From Billgrantia campisalis (lineage in GTDB: Bacteria; Pseudomonadota; Gammaproteobacteria; Pseudomonadales; Halomonadaceae): DNA of 64,000 nucleotides. Positions 16,874 to 25,455 of the stretch are shown piece after piece. The number at the start of each line of letters is the position of its first letter. Positions within the stretch are counted from its first letter, which is position 1. Both the position numbers and the translations under genes were made by a program. The stretch covers positions 1 through 64,000 of the forward strand of contig NZ_JABFUC010000005.1 in the NCBI RefSeq assembly GCF_022341425.1, read 5' to 3'. Below the pieces are notes generated by a model that was not told the DNA's origin, made no database searches, and worked only from the letters and a program-made list of their open reading frames with translations.

Positions 16874-17238
16874 GAAGGTCTCCCAGCCGATGGATACAGA
16901 GGGTACAGAAAACTCCGCCGCGGGGCGGAGCCTGTCATCCAAGGAGTTTAGCAGCACTTCCCAGAAAATCGGTAGTATGCTGATAATTAAGATGATATGA
17001 CTATGAAATATATAAAAATTGAGATTTTTATCCAAAACATAATGGATGGATAGATAATTTTTCGACCAGGCTCCTGGGGGAGGCCGCTTGGCGTGAATCA
17101 AGCCGCCGTGCGCCGGGATCAGAACGCTGGCGCTGGTGCCTGTGCCAAGGGGGCGATAGCATCGTTTCTGTGGACGATCACCGCGCTGATCGTGCCCCCT
17201 CGATGGATATTCCCCCATACACAGGCTTCAAGGATGCT
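16874..17238. promoter_or_regulatory. AT-rich divergent promoter region
   Basis: 365 bases between the divergent DadA-like and PhzF-like genes. The stretch from about 16,960 to 17,070 is strikingly AT-rich compared with the surroundings and probably contains promoters for one or both genes. I could not fix individual boxes with confidence. Confidence 0.45.
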
Positions 17239-18018
17239 ATGAAACTCGATCTCTATCAGGTGGACGCCTTCGCTCGTCGTCCCTTCGAGGGCAATCCCGC
17301 GGCGGTATGCCCGCTGACCGAGTGGCTGGACGATGCCACGCTGCAGGCCATTGCGGCGGAGAACAATCTTTCCGAGACCGCTTTCTTCGTGCGCGAGGGG
17401 GAGGGCTATCGGCTGCGCTGGTTCACGCCGGCGGTGGAGGTCGAGCTGTGCGGTCACGCCACCCTGGCAAGCGCCTGGGTGATCTTCAATGAACTGGGCG
17501 AGAGGGGCGAGACACTGCGTTTCGCCACCCGCAGCGGCGAGCTGAGGGTCAGCCGCAGCGAGGCAGGCTTGGCGATGGATTTTCCCGCCAAACGGGCCGA
17601 GCCGATGGCCGAGCCCGACACGGTGCTGGCCGCCCTGGGACTGGCGCAAGGTGACGTCGTCATGTCCGATGATATTCTCGTCGCGGTGGAGGACGAGGAG
17701 ACCGTGGCGGCGCTGGCGCCGGACATGGCCAGGCTGGCGGCGCTGCCGGGGCGCGGTGTGGCGGTCTCGGCGCCGGGGCGGGAATTCGACTTCGTCTCGC
17801 GCTGGTTTGGGCCCAAGGTGGGCGTCGAGGAGGATCCGGTGACCGGTTCGGCCCATACCACGCTGGCGCCCTACTGGGCCGAGCGACTGGGCAAGATGAC
17901 GATGACGGCCCGGCAGGGCGGTGCCCGCCAAGGGCAGCTGACATGTGAATGTCGGGGCGACCGGGTCATCCTCACCGGCCAGGTGGCCCCCTATCTGCGC
18001 GGTACTATCCGGCTCTGA
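17239..18018 (+). CDS. PhzF-family isomerase-like protein
   Basis: 259 residues from the ATG at 17239 (AGGA just upstream); an upstream GTG in frame would add a non-conserved leader. It has the two-lobed diaminopimelate-epimerase-like fold. The N-terminal lobe has the AFARRPFEGNPAAVCPL start, NNLSETAFF with the catalytic Glu, and CGHATLASAWV. The C-terminal lobe has EDPVTGSAHTTLAPYW. PhzF proper isomerises a phenazine precursor, but most stand-alone relatives, like this one with no phz genes near, have unknown substrates. Confidence 0.9.
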   Translation: MKLDLYQVDAFARRPFEGNPAAVCPLTEWLDDATLQAIAAENNLSETAFFVREGEGYRLRWFTPAVEVELCGHATLASAWVIFNELGERGETLRFATRSGELRVSRSEAGLAMDFPAKRAEPMAEPDTVLAALGLAQGDVVMSDDILVAVEDEETVAALAPDMARLAALPGRGVAVSAPGREFDFVSRWFGPKVGVEEDPVTGSAHTTLAPYWAERLGKMTMTARQGGARQGQLTCECRGDRVILTGQVAPYLRGTIRL

Positions 18019-18051
18019 AAGCCCCCATCACGATACCGAGGTTTGTCTCGT

Positions 18052-18513
18052 ATGACACAGCCCGACCGCACAGCCTGTCCCTGCGGCAGCGGCCAGGCGC
18101 TGGCCGACTGCTGCGGGCGCTATCACGCCGGCGAGCCGGCGCCGACTCCCGAGGCGCTGATGCGCTCGCGCTACAGCGCCTTCGTGCTCGACCTCCCCGA
18201 CTACCTGCTGGCGACCTGGCACCCGAGCACCCGGCCCTCGAGCCTTGCGTCGGACGCTGCGACCCTCTGGAAGCGTCTCGAGGTGCTCGAGAGCGGCGTG
18301 GAGGGCGAGCGGGGGAGGGTGCATTTCCGTGCCACCTTCCGCGAGGGGAGGCGCTGGTCGGTGCTGGAGGAGGCCTCGCGCTTCGTGCGCGAGGCGGGGC
18401 GCTGGTTCTACATTGATGGCAACCCGGCCGTCCACCGACTCAAGCCCGGCCGAAACGCGCCCTGTCCCTGCGGTAGCGGGCGCAAGTTCAAGGCCTGCTG
18501 CGGCCTGGCCTGA
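18052..18513 (+). CDS. YchJ-family SEC-C motif protein
   Basis: About 153 residues with two zinc-binding SEC-C motifs at the ends: CPCGSGQALADCC near residue 8 and CPCGSGRKFKACC near the C-terminus. The middle (LMRSRYSAFVLDLPDYLLATWH and the FYIDGN segment) is the NTF2-like YchJ domain. E. coli YchJ has the same plan. Its role is unknown, although SEC-C motifs bind zinc and are found in SecA and chaperone-linked proteins. The start at 18052 is preferred to the TTG at 18043 because GAGG is then ten bases upstream. Confidence 0.88.
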   Translation: MTQPDRTACPCGSGQALADCCGRYHAGEPAPTPEALMRSRYSAFVLDLPDYLLATWHPSTRPSSLASDAATLWKRLEVLESGVEGERGRVHFRATFREGRRWSVLEEASRFVREAGRWFYIDGNPAVHRLKPGRNAPCPCGSGRKFKACCGLA

Positions 18514-18650
18514 GGGGTTGGGCGGCATCGACCTGCTGCCAGTGGGCTTTAAGGCCTGGCGTCGGTATCAGGCTCGCCATAAGCTTCTTGCTGACCGGCG
18601 CTCGCATTCCGCGAACCTCTCTGCCGCCGGGTTTACGCCGGAGATGCGCC

Positions 18651-19127
18651 ATGGAGCATGACGAGAAGACTCCTCACCGCGTGCCACAGCTGCTGCATGA
18701 CGAACTGCCCGAGGAGCATGAAGACCCGTTGATCAGGCGGCTGCATGTCGTCATTCGCTTTGCCATCAAGCTGCTGGCGGTGCTGATGGTGCTGGTTATC
18801 ATCTGGGGGGTGCTGGATGTCATCTACGTGCTCTACACCAAGTTCCTGTCGCCGCCGCTGCTATTGTTTGAGGTCGGCGATATCTTCGTGATCTTCGGTG
18901 CCTTTATGGTGGTGCTGATAGCGGTGGAGATATTCATCAATATTCGGCTCTACCTGGGCACCAATGTCCTGCCCATCCGCCTGGTTATCGCCACGGCACT
19001 GATGGCCATCGCCCGTAAGGTGATTATCTTGGATATCCAAACCGTGTCGGCCGAGGAGATGCTGGCCATTGCGGCGGTGGTGCTGGCGCTCGGCGTGACC
19101 CACTGGCTGGTGGGTAAACGGGAGTAG
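18651..19127 (+). CDS. PsiE-family (phosphate-starvation-inducible E) membrane protein
   Basis: 158 residues from the ATG at 18651 (GGAG seven bases upstream). After an acidic, soluble N-terminus of about 35 residues come four hydrophobic segments: LLAVLMVLVIIWGVLDVIYV, IFVIFGAFMVVLIAVEIFI, RLVIATALMAIARKVIILD, and a final one ending VTHWLVGK. This layout matches the PsiE family. E. coli psiE is induced by phosphate starvation, but the molecular function is unknown. No Pho box was identified by eye. Confidence 0.8.
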   Translation: MEHDEKTPHRVPQLLHDELPEEHEDPLIRRLHVVIRFAIKLLAVLMVLVIIWGVLDVIYVLYTKFLSPPLLLFEVGDIFVIFGAFMVVLIAVEIFINIRLYLGTNVLPIRLVIATALMAIARKVIILDIQTVSAEEMLAIAAVVLALGVTHWLVGKRE

Positions 19128-19172
19128 GCTCCTGGGGCCGAACAGGCGGGCGAATATATCAATTGGCGGGTG

Positions 19173-19211
19173 AATAAAACGCATCAGGGCCCGCCTAGGC
19201 GGGCCCTGATG
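19173..19211 (-). terminator. Rho-independent terminator of the cold-shock gene
   Basis: A long, nearly perfect stem around GGGCCCGCC / GGCGGGCCC (19182-19211) lies about 40 bases past the stop of the minus-strand gene. On that strand it is followed by GTTTTATTC, giving a good T-rich tail. Confidence 0.85.
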
Positions 19212-19250
19212 TCGAACCCTATGGGTTCGAGAACTCGTATGACCCTTAGG

Positions 19251-19457
19251 TCAGGCGAGTGCCTTGATATTCGAAGCCTGGAGGCCTTTCTTACCCTGGG
19301 TCACGTCAAAAGAGACGCTCTGACCTTCCTGCAGGGATTTGAAGCCTTCAGCCTGAATTTCGGAGAAATGGGCAAAAACGTCGTCACCGCCGTCAGCCGG
19401 TGAGATAAAGCCAAAACCCTTGGAATCGTTGAACCACTTGACTGTGCCAGTCGACAT
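19251..19457 (-). CDS. CspA-family cold-shock protein
   Basis: 68 residues from the ATG at 19457, with GAGAGGA eight bases upstream. It is a single OB-fold cold-shock domain with both RNA-binding motifs: KGFGFI (RNP1) near residue 15 and VFAHF (RNP2) near residue 27. It binds single-stranded RNA and DNA and prevents RNA secondary structure; whether this copy is cold-induced cannot be told. The intergenic stretch of more than 100 bases upstream of the start could hold the long 5' leader that cspA-type genes use for control. Confidence 0.95.
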   Translation of the reverse strand: MSTGTVKWFNDSKGFGFISPADGGDDVFAHFSEIQAEGFKSLQEGQSVSFDVTQGKKGLQASNIKALA

Positions 19458-19790
19458 ATGAAAATCCTCTCGCGCTAAGCGCTTTGCAATCAATCCTGGT
19501 GTTACCCAGATGAGTAGCGGGTACAACAAGAAATACAATTACAGGCTGCCGAAAGAATTCGATGCTTCTGAAACTATGCTTACTTGCTAACCAACTGGCA
19601 CCACAGTGTCATGCTTGGCGGTGTGGGTCAAAGGATTTCGAATATATTTTATCGATGCCCTGGCGTGGTGGCTTAGCCAATGAAACCTTAACAGGCTATC
19701 GTTTGTCGGATGAAGTTTTAAGGCCTTGCTGCCTTGTCGGGGCAGTGTTTGGCCACGACGCCTGACAAGACGCCGGAATAGGAGGCTTCT
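19458..19790. other. Intergenic with cold-shock gene leader
   Basis: About 330 bases of lower GC. The part next to 19,458 is the leader and promoter region of the minus-strand cold-shock gene. The part next to 19,790 holds the TAGGAGG ribosome-binding site of the YghU-like gene. A 67-codon frame at 19562-19765 has no ribosome-binding site and is not credited. Confidence 0.5.
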
Positions 19791-20666
19791 ATGAGCCAAG
19801 GACACGACTACACGCCACCCAGGGTCTGGACCTGGGAGAAGGCCAGCGGCGGCAAGTTCGCCAGCATCAACCGGCCCATCGCCGGGCCGACCCACGAGAA
19901 GGCGCTGCCGGTGGGCAAGCACCCGCTGCAGCTCTACTCGCTCGCCACCCCCAACGGGGTCAAGGCCACGGTGATGCTCGAGGAGCTGCTGGCGCTGGGC
20001 CATAAGGGGGCGGAGTACGATGCCTGGCCGATCCGTATCACCGAGGGGGAACAGTTCGGCAGCGGCTTCGTCGAGGTGAACCCGAACTCCAAGATCCCGG
20101 CGCTGATGGACCACAGCACCGCGCCGCCCACCCGGGTGTTCGAATCCGGTTCCATTCTGCTCTACCTGGCGGAAAAGTTCGGCGCCTTCCTGCCCGACGA
20201 TCACGCCGGTCGCACCGAGGCGCTGAACTGGCTGTTCTGGCAGATGGGCAGCGCCCCCTTCCTCGGCGGTGGCTTCGGCCACTTCTATGCCTATGCGCCG
20301 GAGAAGATTGAGTACGCCATCGACCGCTACGCCATGGAGGCCAAGCGCCAGCTCGACGTGCTGGATCGTCGCCTGGCCGAGCGGCGCTTCCTGGCCGGCG
20401 ACGACTACACCCTGGCCGATATCGCCAACTGGTCCTGGTATGGCCAGCTGGTGCTGGGCCGGCTCTACGACGCCGCCGAGTTCCTGCAGGTGCAGGAGTA
20501 CCGGCACGTGCAGCGCTGGGCGAAAGAGATCGATGTCCGCCCGGCGGTGCAGCGCGGTCGCATGGTCAACCGCACCTCCGGCGACCCGGCGATGCAGCTC
20601 CACGAGCGTCACGACGCCAGCGACTTCGCGACCCGGACCCAGGACAAGCTCGAGCCCGTGGAGTAA
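19791..20666 (+). CDS. yghU: YghU-type glutathione transferase / disulfide-bond oxidoreductase
   Basis: 291 residues, the length of E. coli YghU (288). It starts with the typical extension DYTPPRVWTWEK and NRPIAGPTHEKALPVGKHPLQLYSLATPNGVK. The thioredoxin-like GSH domain includes NPNSKIPAL and FESGSILLYLAEKFG, and the helical domain carries YTLADIANWSWYG. YghU-class enzymes bind two glutathiones and have disulfide reductase and organic peroxidase activity. AGGAGG precedes the ATG at the right distance. Confidence 0.92.
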   Translation: MSQGHDYTPPRVWTWEKASGGKFASINRPIAGPTHEKALPVGKHPLQLYSLATPNGVKATVMLEELLALGHKGAEYDAWPIRITEGEQFGSGFVEVNPNSKIPALMDHSTAPPTRVFESGSILLYLAEKFGAFLPDDHAGRTEALNWLFWQMGSAPFLGGGFGHFYAYAPEKIEYAIDRYAMEAKRQLDVLDRRLAERRFLAGDDYTLADIANWSWYGQLVLGRLYDAAEFLQVQEYRHVQRWAKEIDVRPAVQRGRMVNRTSGDPAMQLHERHDASDFATRTQDKLEPVE

Positions 20667-20690
20667 GGCGCCCGTCTTGCTCAACTCCGT

Positions 20691-20726
20691 CGGTCATCGC
20701 CGCGGTCATCGCCGCGGTCATCGCCG
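20691..20726. repeat. 12-bp tandem repeat, three copies
   Basis: Three perfect head-to-tail copies of CGGTCATCGCCG immediately upstream of the oxidoreductase-UbiA gene. They lie where the N-terminal part of the oxidoreductase domain would be expected and may mark a deletion scar. Confidence 0.9.
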
Positions 20727-20758
20727 CGGTCGGCGTTCAACTGGCCTTCGACCCCCAC

Positions 20759-22141
20759 GTGCACACCCCTTCGCCCAATGACCAGCCCCTCGAGGCGGAC
20801 CTGCAGCAGGCCCAGGAGCTCGTCGCCTGGGCGGATCATCTGGTGTTCGTCTATCCCACCTGGTGGGGCTCGGTGCCGGCGCTGCTCAAGGGCTTCCTCG
20901 ACCGTATCATGGCCCCCGGCTTCGCGTTTCAAACCTGCGAGGGCGGGATCGGCTATCAGGGGCTGCTCGACGGCCGGTCGGCGCAGCTCATCACCACCAT
21001 GGACACGCCGCCGCTGATCCATCGCCTGCTCTATCGTCAGCCGGGCAGGAATGCCATGGCGCGCGCCACGCTGGGGTTCTGCGGCGTTCGCCCGGTGCGG
21101 ACGCTCGCCTTCGGCTCGGTCAAGGATGCCAGCCCCCGCCAGCGTCAGGCCTGGGTCACGCGCGCCCACCGGGAGGGGGAGCGGCTGGCCCGCGGCCGGC
21201 TCACCCCGGGGGAGCGGCTGGCCGACAAGGCCGGGGCCTGGCTGCGCGCCCTGCGTCTGCAGTTCTACCCCATGACCTGGGTGGCCTATGCGATGGGCGG
21301 TCTTGCCGCGTCGCCGGGCGGCGGGGTGTTCGCCAGCCCGGTGTTCTGGCTTGGTTACCTCTGCCTGTTCCTGCTCGAGGTGGCCACCGTGCTGGTCAAT
21401 GAACTGGTCGACCTGCGCACTGATCGCCTCAACCGCTACTACAGCACCTTCACCGGCGGCTCGCGGGTCCTGGTGGAGGGGCGTCTGAGCCGGCGCGAGG
21501 TCAGGGCGGGCATCGTCATCGCCCTGCTGGGCGTGGCGGCAAGCGCCGTCGGGCTGCTGATCATGGCCCCGGCAGCGCCAGCGACCGTGATCGCCGTGCT
21601 GGGCATGCTGGCGCTGCTTGCCATCGGCTATACGGCGCCACCGCTAATGCTCAGCTATCGCGGCCTGGGCGAGCTCGATGTGGCGGTCACCCATAGCATC
21701 GGCGTACTGCTGTGCGGCTATGTCTTCCTCGGCGGCGCCTGGCATGACCCGCTGCCGTGGCTGCTGAGCCTGCCGCTGCTGCTGGCGATCCTCCCCTCCA
21801 TCACCCTCTCCGGCATTCCCGACCGCCAGGCCGATGCCAGCGCCGGCAAGCGCACCCTGGCGGTGCGCCTGGGGCATCGTGGCGCCCTGCGGGTGGCGCT
21901 CGTTGCCACCCTGCTGGCCGCCGGCTGCGCCCTGGTCTGGTCGCTCTCGGGGCTGGCGGCAGGCGCCTATGCCGGCATCGGCCTGGCGGTGGTGCCCCAC
22001 GGTGCCTGGCTGGCCTGGTGGCTGGTGCGCCAGCTACGCCTGAGTCATCCGCCCGAGCGCATCGACGGCCTGATGGCCGCCTCGCTGGGCTATGTGCTGT
22101 GGTTTGGGTTGATCCCGCTGTTCCGGCTGGCCGGTGGGTGA
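20759..22141 (+). CDS. Flavodoxin-fold NAD(P)H oxidoreductase fused to UbiA-type prenyltransferase; N-terminus appears truncated
   Basis: 460 codons from a GTG at 20759 that lacks a good ribosome-binding site. Residues 1-150 match the NQO/MdaB-like family from the WADHLVFVYPTWWGSVPALLKG segment onward, but the first 50-60 residues, which normally hold the FMN-phosphate loop, are absent. From about residue 165 the protein is a UbiA-superfamily membrane enzyme with nine or so helices and both Asp-rich motifs: NELVDLRTD (near 221) and PDRQAD (near 360). It may act on quinones or an isoprenoid acceptor. The fusion would join quinone reduction to prenyl transfer, but the oxidoreductase part is probably inactive here. 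Confidence 0.75.
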   Translation: MHTPSPNDQPLEADLQQAQELVAWADHLVFVYPTWWGSVPALLKGFLDRIMAPGFAFQTCEGGIGYQGLLDGRSAQLITTMDTPPLIHRLLYRQPGRNAMARATLGFCGVRPVRTLAFGSVKDASPRQRQAWVTRAHREGERLARGRLTPGERLADKAGAWLRALRLQFYPMTWVAYAMGGLAASPGGGVFASPVFWLGYLCLFLLEVATVLVNELVDLRTDRLNRYYSTFTGGSRVLVEGRLSRREVRAGIVIALLGVAASAVGLLIMAPAAPATVIAVLGMLALLAIGYTAPPLMLSYRGLGELDVAVTHSIGVLLCGYVFLGGAWHDPLPWLLSLPLLLAILPSITLSGIPDRQADASAGKRTLAVRLGHRGALRVALVATLLAAGCALVWSLSGLAAGAYAGIGLAVVPHGAWLAWWLVRQLRLSHPPERIDGLMAASLGYVLWFGLIPLFRLAGG

Positions 22142-22176
22142 AAGCGGTATGGGGCACCGGGCAAGGGGGCCCACCC

Positions 22177-23199
22177 TCAGTAGGGCACCGCGTAGAACAG
22201 GCAGTCACTGCGGGCGATCTCGGCATTGGTGGTGGCCATGAACAGACGCAGGGGGCGGCGGGGGTAGAGTTTCCCGTCGCGCTCACACAGCAGCTGCCGG
22301 ATACGCTCCTCACCCCGGGCATCGCGCGCCTGGAGGTTCGCCAGGCCGCCCTCGCCGAGCCAGCCGAGGCAGACTTCCGGCGAGGTCACGCCGCGGTTGT
22401 ACGCATCGATGCGCGACCACAGCGTCACCTGAGCCCCGTGCTGCGGCGCGTGTGCGTAGGCAATGCGGACGCCCGGCTTCAGCTCCACGCGCAGCGGATG
22501 AGCCAGGACTTCAAGCGCGGGATTGGGTGACAGGTCCGTCACGCTCGGCCACTCGGCCAGCTTCCGGTACACGGCACCCGCCACCTCCACGGCAGCGGGT
22601 TGCAGAGCGCCCCCGCACTCCAGGGTGAACATGGGGCACCGGCTGAGAAGCGGAAAGGCGAACGGGAGCTCCATCAGGCTGCCCAGCCGAAAGTCGGTGA
22701 CGATCAGCTTGTCGCAGAAGCGTCCCGCCAGGCGTTCGATGCATGGGTCGCAGTGCGTGGCGACGGCAAAGGAGGGGCCGTTGCCCGAGGTGTTGTGCAG
22801 GTCGATCACGCATTCGGGCGCCCGCGCCATGATGTCGTGGGTTATCGCCTCGGCGAGCATACCGGAGGCATCCTCGTAGGGGGGGCGAAAACAGCGGTTC
22901 AGGTCTCGCCCGCCCGGTGCGATGCGCTGAGTGAAGTGTGGCGGCGCCAGTGCCGCGGCGACATTGGCCACCAGCACCGCCAGCCGTGTCTGCGGCTGCG
23001 GCCGCTCGGCCAGCCAGCGATGCAGTGCCAGAATGCCGGAGGGTTCATTGCCGTGCAGCAGGGTCGTGATCACCCGGCAGCGGTCGTTATCGACCCCGGA
23101 CAGCTCGATCCACACAGGGCCGCCGAGCGATTGCACCCAGGTCACCACATCGCTGTGGTCGACCGGGGGGTCGGTGATAACGGGGAGAGACTCTGGCAC
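22177..23199 (-). CDS. Succinylglutamate desuccinylase / aspartoacylase-family protein
   Basis: 340 residues from a GTG at 23199 with GGAGG nine bases upstream. It is an M14-like zinc hydrolase: LLHGNEPSG supplies His and Glu, and CVIDLHNTSGNG supplies the second His. The catalytic Glu is probably in MFTLECGG. AstE and aspartoacylase remove an acyl group from glutamate or aspartate. The gene begins three bases after the stop of the upstream GCS2-type ligase gene, so the pair is co-translated, and the rest of the arginine succinyltransferase pathway is not here. The substrate is therefore probably a glutamyl compound made by, or related to, its partner. Confidence 0.85.
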   Translation of the reverse strand: MPESLPVITDPPVDHSDVVTWVQSLGGPVWIELSGVDNDRCRVITTLLHGNEPSGILALHRWLAERPQPQTRLAVLVANVAAALAPPHFTQRIAPGGRDLNRCFRPPYEDASGMLAEAITHDIMARAPECVIDLHNTSGNGPSFAVATHCDPCIERLAGRFCDKLIVTDFRLGSLMELPFAFPLLSRCPMFTLECGGALQPAAVEVAGAVYRKLAEWPSVTDLSPNPALEVLAHPLRVELKPGVRIAYAHAPQHGAQVTLWSRIDAYNRGVTSPEVCLGWLGEGGLANLQARDARGEERIRQLLCERDGKLYPRRPLRLFMATTNAEIARSDCLFYAVPY

Positions 23200-23202
23200 G
23201 AT

Positions 23203-24696
23203 TCACACCTCCGTTGGCCAGCTGGCGACGGGTCGATTACTCGCCGCTGCCTCACAGTAGTGCCGCAACATGAGGCGGCAGGCGTCGTACCGTGAAGCGC
23301 CTCGCTGCTCGAGGCGCTCCAGCACGCGGCGCTGCCAGCAGGCGCCATTGGTGCGCGCCGCCAGACGATCGCGGATTATCGCCAGATAGGGGTCACAGTC
23401 GGCCCCCGCCACTCCTGCCGAGCGCAGCCCGGAGCGGGCGTAGGGCAGTAACGTCTCCAACAACTCCACCACCGGTAGTTCCACCATTCGGTGGTGCTTG
23501 CGATGGGGCCACAACAGCCGAGCATCCAGTCCGGACTGGGCGGCGCGGTAAAAATTGTACTCCGCGTAGCGGAAAGGAATGGCGCTCAGCAGTTCGTTGA
23601 CCTCATCGCGCAGGCCCAGCACCAGGCCCAGTATCAGGGCAGAATTGGCGACCATGTCGCAGGGTGTTGGCCCCGACGGCAGGGCGCGGATTTCCACCCT
23701 CAGATGGCCACCGTAAGCGGGGTCGTAGACCGCACGATTCCAGGGCCACACGGTGCTCATGTGCATCCGCAGTTCCGACAGCGCCGGCGGGCCTGTGCCA
23801 GGCTGCCACTCTTCCGGGGGGGTGTCGCTGTTGAGGGGGATAATAGGCGGGTGCAGGGCGACGGCCTCGGCGAACAGCTCCCAGGCACTGCGGCGTACCC
23901 AGCCTTCACCAAACGTCACCCGTGACGGCTGGCGCCAGCGACCAGTGCCGCGCATGCGACAGTCCACCGACTGCTTGAACAAGGCGATACGGGTCTCATC
24001 CCACAAACGCCGCTGCAGAAACAGGGGGGAGTTGGCCGCCACCGCCAGGACCAGCGGCGTCACCAGTTGCAGGGTGTTGAAGGTATCGGCATAGCGCTCC
24101 GGCTCCACCCGCAGGTGCAGCTGATAAGAGGTATTGGCGCCCTCGAGCACCACATGGGAGCTGGAGACGCGGATGGAGTCGTCGCCGTGGATCTCGACGG
24201 TGAAATCCTCTTCGCCACGCAGCCGCCGGAGTGACTGCTCCAGTGCCCGATAGCGCGGCAGGTCGGTCATCGCGTGTTCCCCGAGTTCGTCGGGCAGCAG
24301 GGTGGGCAGTATGCCGATGGAGATGATGCGCCCCTGGTGCGCCGCCGCGCCCTCCTGCAACCGCGCGATGGCCTGCAGCAATTGCTGTTCCAGGGCATGC
24401 AGTGGCTGCCCCGGCAGTGGCAGCGGTGTCAGGTTGTATTCGATGTTGAAGCGATTCAACTCCGGCTTCATCTGCGTGTCCTGCAGATCCTCCATGATCT
24501 GCTGGTTGATGGACAAAACGTGTCCATCGCCATCGGCGATATAGGTTTCCAGTTCCGCGCCGAGGCTCAGCTCACCGCTACCGAAGCCCGGCTGGCGCAA
24601 CAGTTCCTGCAGCACGGTGAGGCTGGTTTGTAGGCGCTCATCGAACAGCCTTGCTTCGGACGCCGTGAATTCGTCTCGCTCCACGTTTGATCCCAT
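23203..24696 (-). CDS. Glutamate-cysteine ligase family 2 (GCS2-like) protein
   Basis: 497 residues with GGAGGG before the ATG at 24696. The fold is that of gamma-glutamyl ligases: LGAELETYIADGDG near residue 45 has the metal-binding Glu pair, NRFNIEYNLTP follows near 81, VEIHGDDSIRVSSSHVVLEG near 165 and the VEIRALPSGPT segment near 335. These enzymes join the gamma-carboxylate of glutamate to an amine using ATP. Which amine is used cannot be read here. It is the first gene of a two-gene operon with an aspartoacylase-like hydrolase. Confidence 0.85.
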   Translation of the reverse strand: MGSNVERDEFTASEARLFDERLQTSLTVLQELLRQPGFGSGELSLGAELETYIADGDGHVLSINQQIMEDLQDTQMKPELNRFNIEYNLTPLPLPGQPLHALEQQLLQAIARLQEGAAAHQGRIISIGILPTLLPDELGEHAMTDLPRYRALEQSLRRLRGEEDFTVEIHGDDSIRVSSSHVVLEGANTSYQLHLRVEPERYADTFNTLQLVTPLVLAVAANSPLFLQRRLWDETRIALFKQSVDCRMRGTGRWRQPSRVTFGEGWVRRSAWELFAEAVALHPPIIPLNSDTPPEEWQPGTGPPALSELRMHMSTVWPWNRAVYDPAYGGHLRVEIRALPSGPTPCDMVANSALILGLVLGLRDEVNELLSAIPFRYAEYNFYRAAQSGLDARLLWPHRKHHRMVELPVVELLETLLPYARSGLRSAGVAGADCDPYLAIIRDRLAARTNGACWQRRVLERLEQRGASRYDACRLMLRHYCEAAASNRPVASWPTEV

Positions 24697-24860
24697 GGAC
24701 CGCGCCCTCCTGAACGACCGATAGTACTTTCATTTTAGAAAAGAAACGTGGGTAGGCATGTGGTGTATGCGGGTGCCGGCCGGTGCCACTGATCCGTGAC
24801 TGGAGCAGGGCAATGCCCGCGTCACCGGTGACGTGATCAGTCGGGCCAGCAGCCGCAGGG

Positions 24861-24900
24861 AGCCTGCCTATACTGTGTTTATCAGAGCCTGCCTATACTG
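24861..24900. repeat. 15-bp direct repeat upstream of a membrane protein gene
   Basis: Two identical copies of AGCCTGCCTATACTG at 24861-24875 and 24886-24900, 25 bases apart, which is slightly over two DNA turns. They end 31 bases before the start of the membrane-protein gene. Both contain TATACT, a good -10 box, so the repeat may be a duplicated promoter element or a pair of regulator sites. Confidence 0.6.
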
Positions 24901-24930
24901 CTACTACACTCGCCGGTTGGGAGAAGCGTT

Positions 24931-25386
24931 ATGATTGCTAACCTGAGTAAAGGGATGGTCGCCGGATTCGTGGCCACCCTGGTCATTTCCCTGTTCCTGA
25001 TCCTGCGTCTGTCAGCAGGGCTCATGCCCTGGTACAACCCCATCGAGATCATGAACCTGACGTCTCAGAGGGTGCTGGGGACGCCCAACAGCATTTTCGT
25101 GGGCTGGACCATTCATTTTTTGGTGGGCACGCTGATCTGGGGCACTCTGTTCGCGCTGCTGGAATCCCATATGCCTGGCAAGACCTATACGCGACGTGGG
25201 CTGGAGTTCGGCCTGTTCACCTGGGTGGTGGTGATGGTCACGGTGTTCCCCCTGGCTGGATCGGGCTTTTTCGGCATGGGGTTCGGGGTGATAGCACCCA
25301 TTTCCACTCTGCTGGGGCATATCGTGCTGGGGCTGGTGCTGGGAGCCGTCTACGGCTGGCTGCGGGGCATCGAGATCGCGAGGTGA
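24931..25386 (+). CDS. Small four-helix membrane protein (DUF6789-like)
   Basis: 151 residues, nearly all hydrophobic, with four predicted membrane helices: about 8-28, 57-77, 92-112 and 118-142. The N-terminal KGMVAGFVATLVIS and the GWTIHFLVGTLIWGTLFALL segments resemble proteins in the DUF6789 family, which has no known function. Start chosen at 24931, with GGGAGAAG eight bases upstream. It stands alone. Confidence 0.75.
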   Translation: MIANLSKGMVAGFVATLVISLFLILRLSAGLMPWYNPIEIMNLTSQRVLGTPNSIFVGWTIHFLVGTLIWGTLFALLESHMPGKTYTRRGLEFGLFTWVVVMVTVFPLAGSGFFGMGFGVIAPISTLLGHIVLGLVLGAVYGWLRGIEIAR

Positions 25387-25455
25387 TGACGCCAACGGTG
25401 ACCGTGCCGACGCGGACTGTGGCATATTACCCATTTCCGTCTGGAGGTCACCGAT

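Noticed and set aside
15632..17218. 528-codon version of the DadA-like protein
   Set aside because: The first 115 codons lie in AT-rich promoter DNA and do not look like protein. The ATG at 16873 has a ribosome-binding site and begins at the FAD motif.
19562..19765. 67-codon frame before the YghU-like gene
   Set aside because: No ribosome-binding site and no similarity; it lies in the leader region of two genes.
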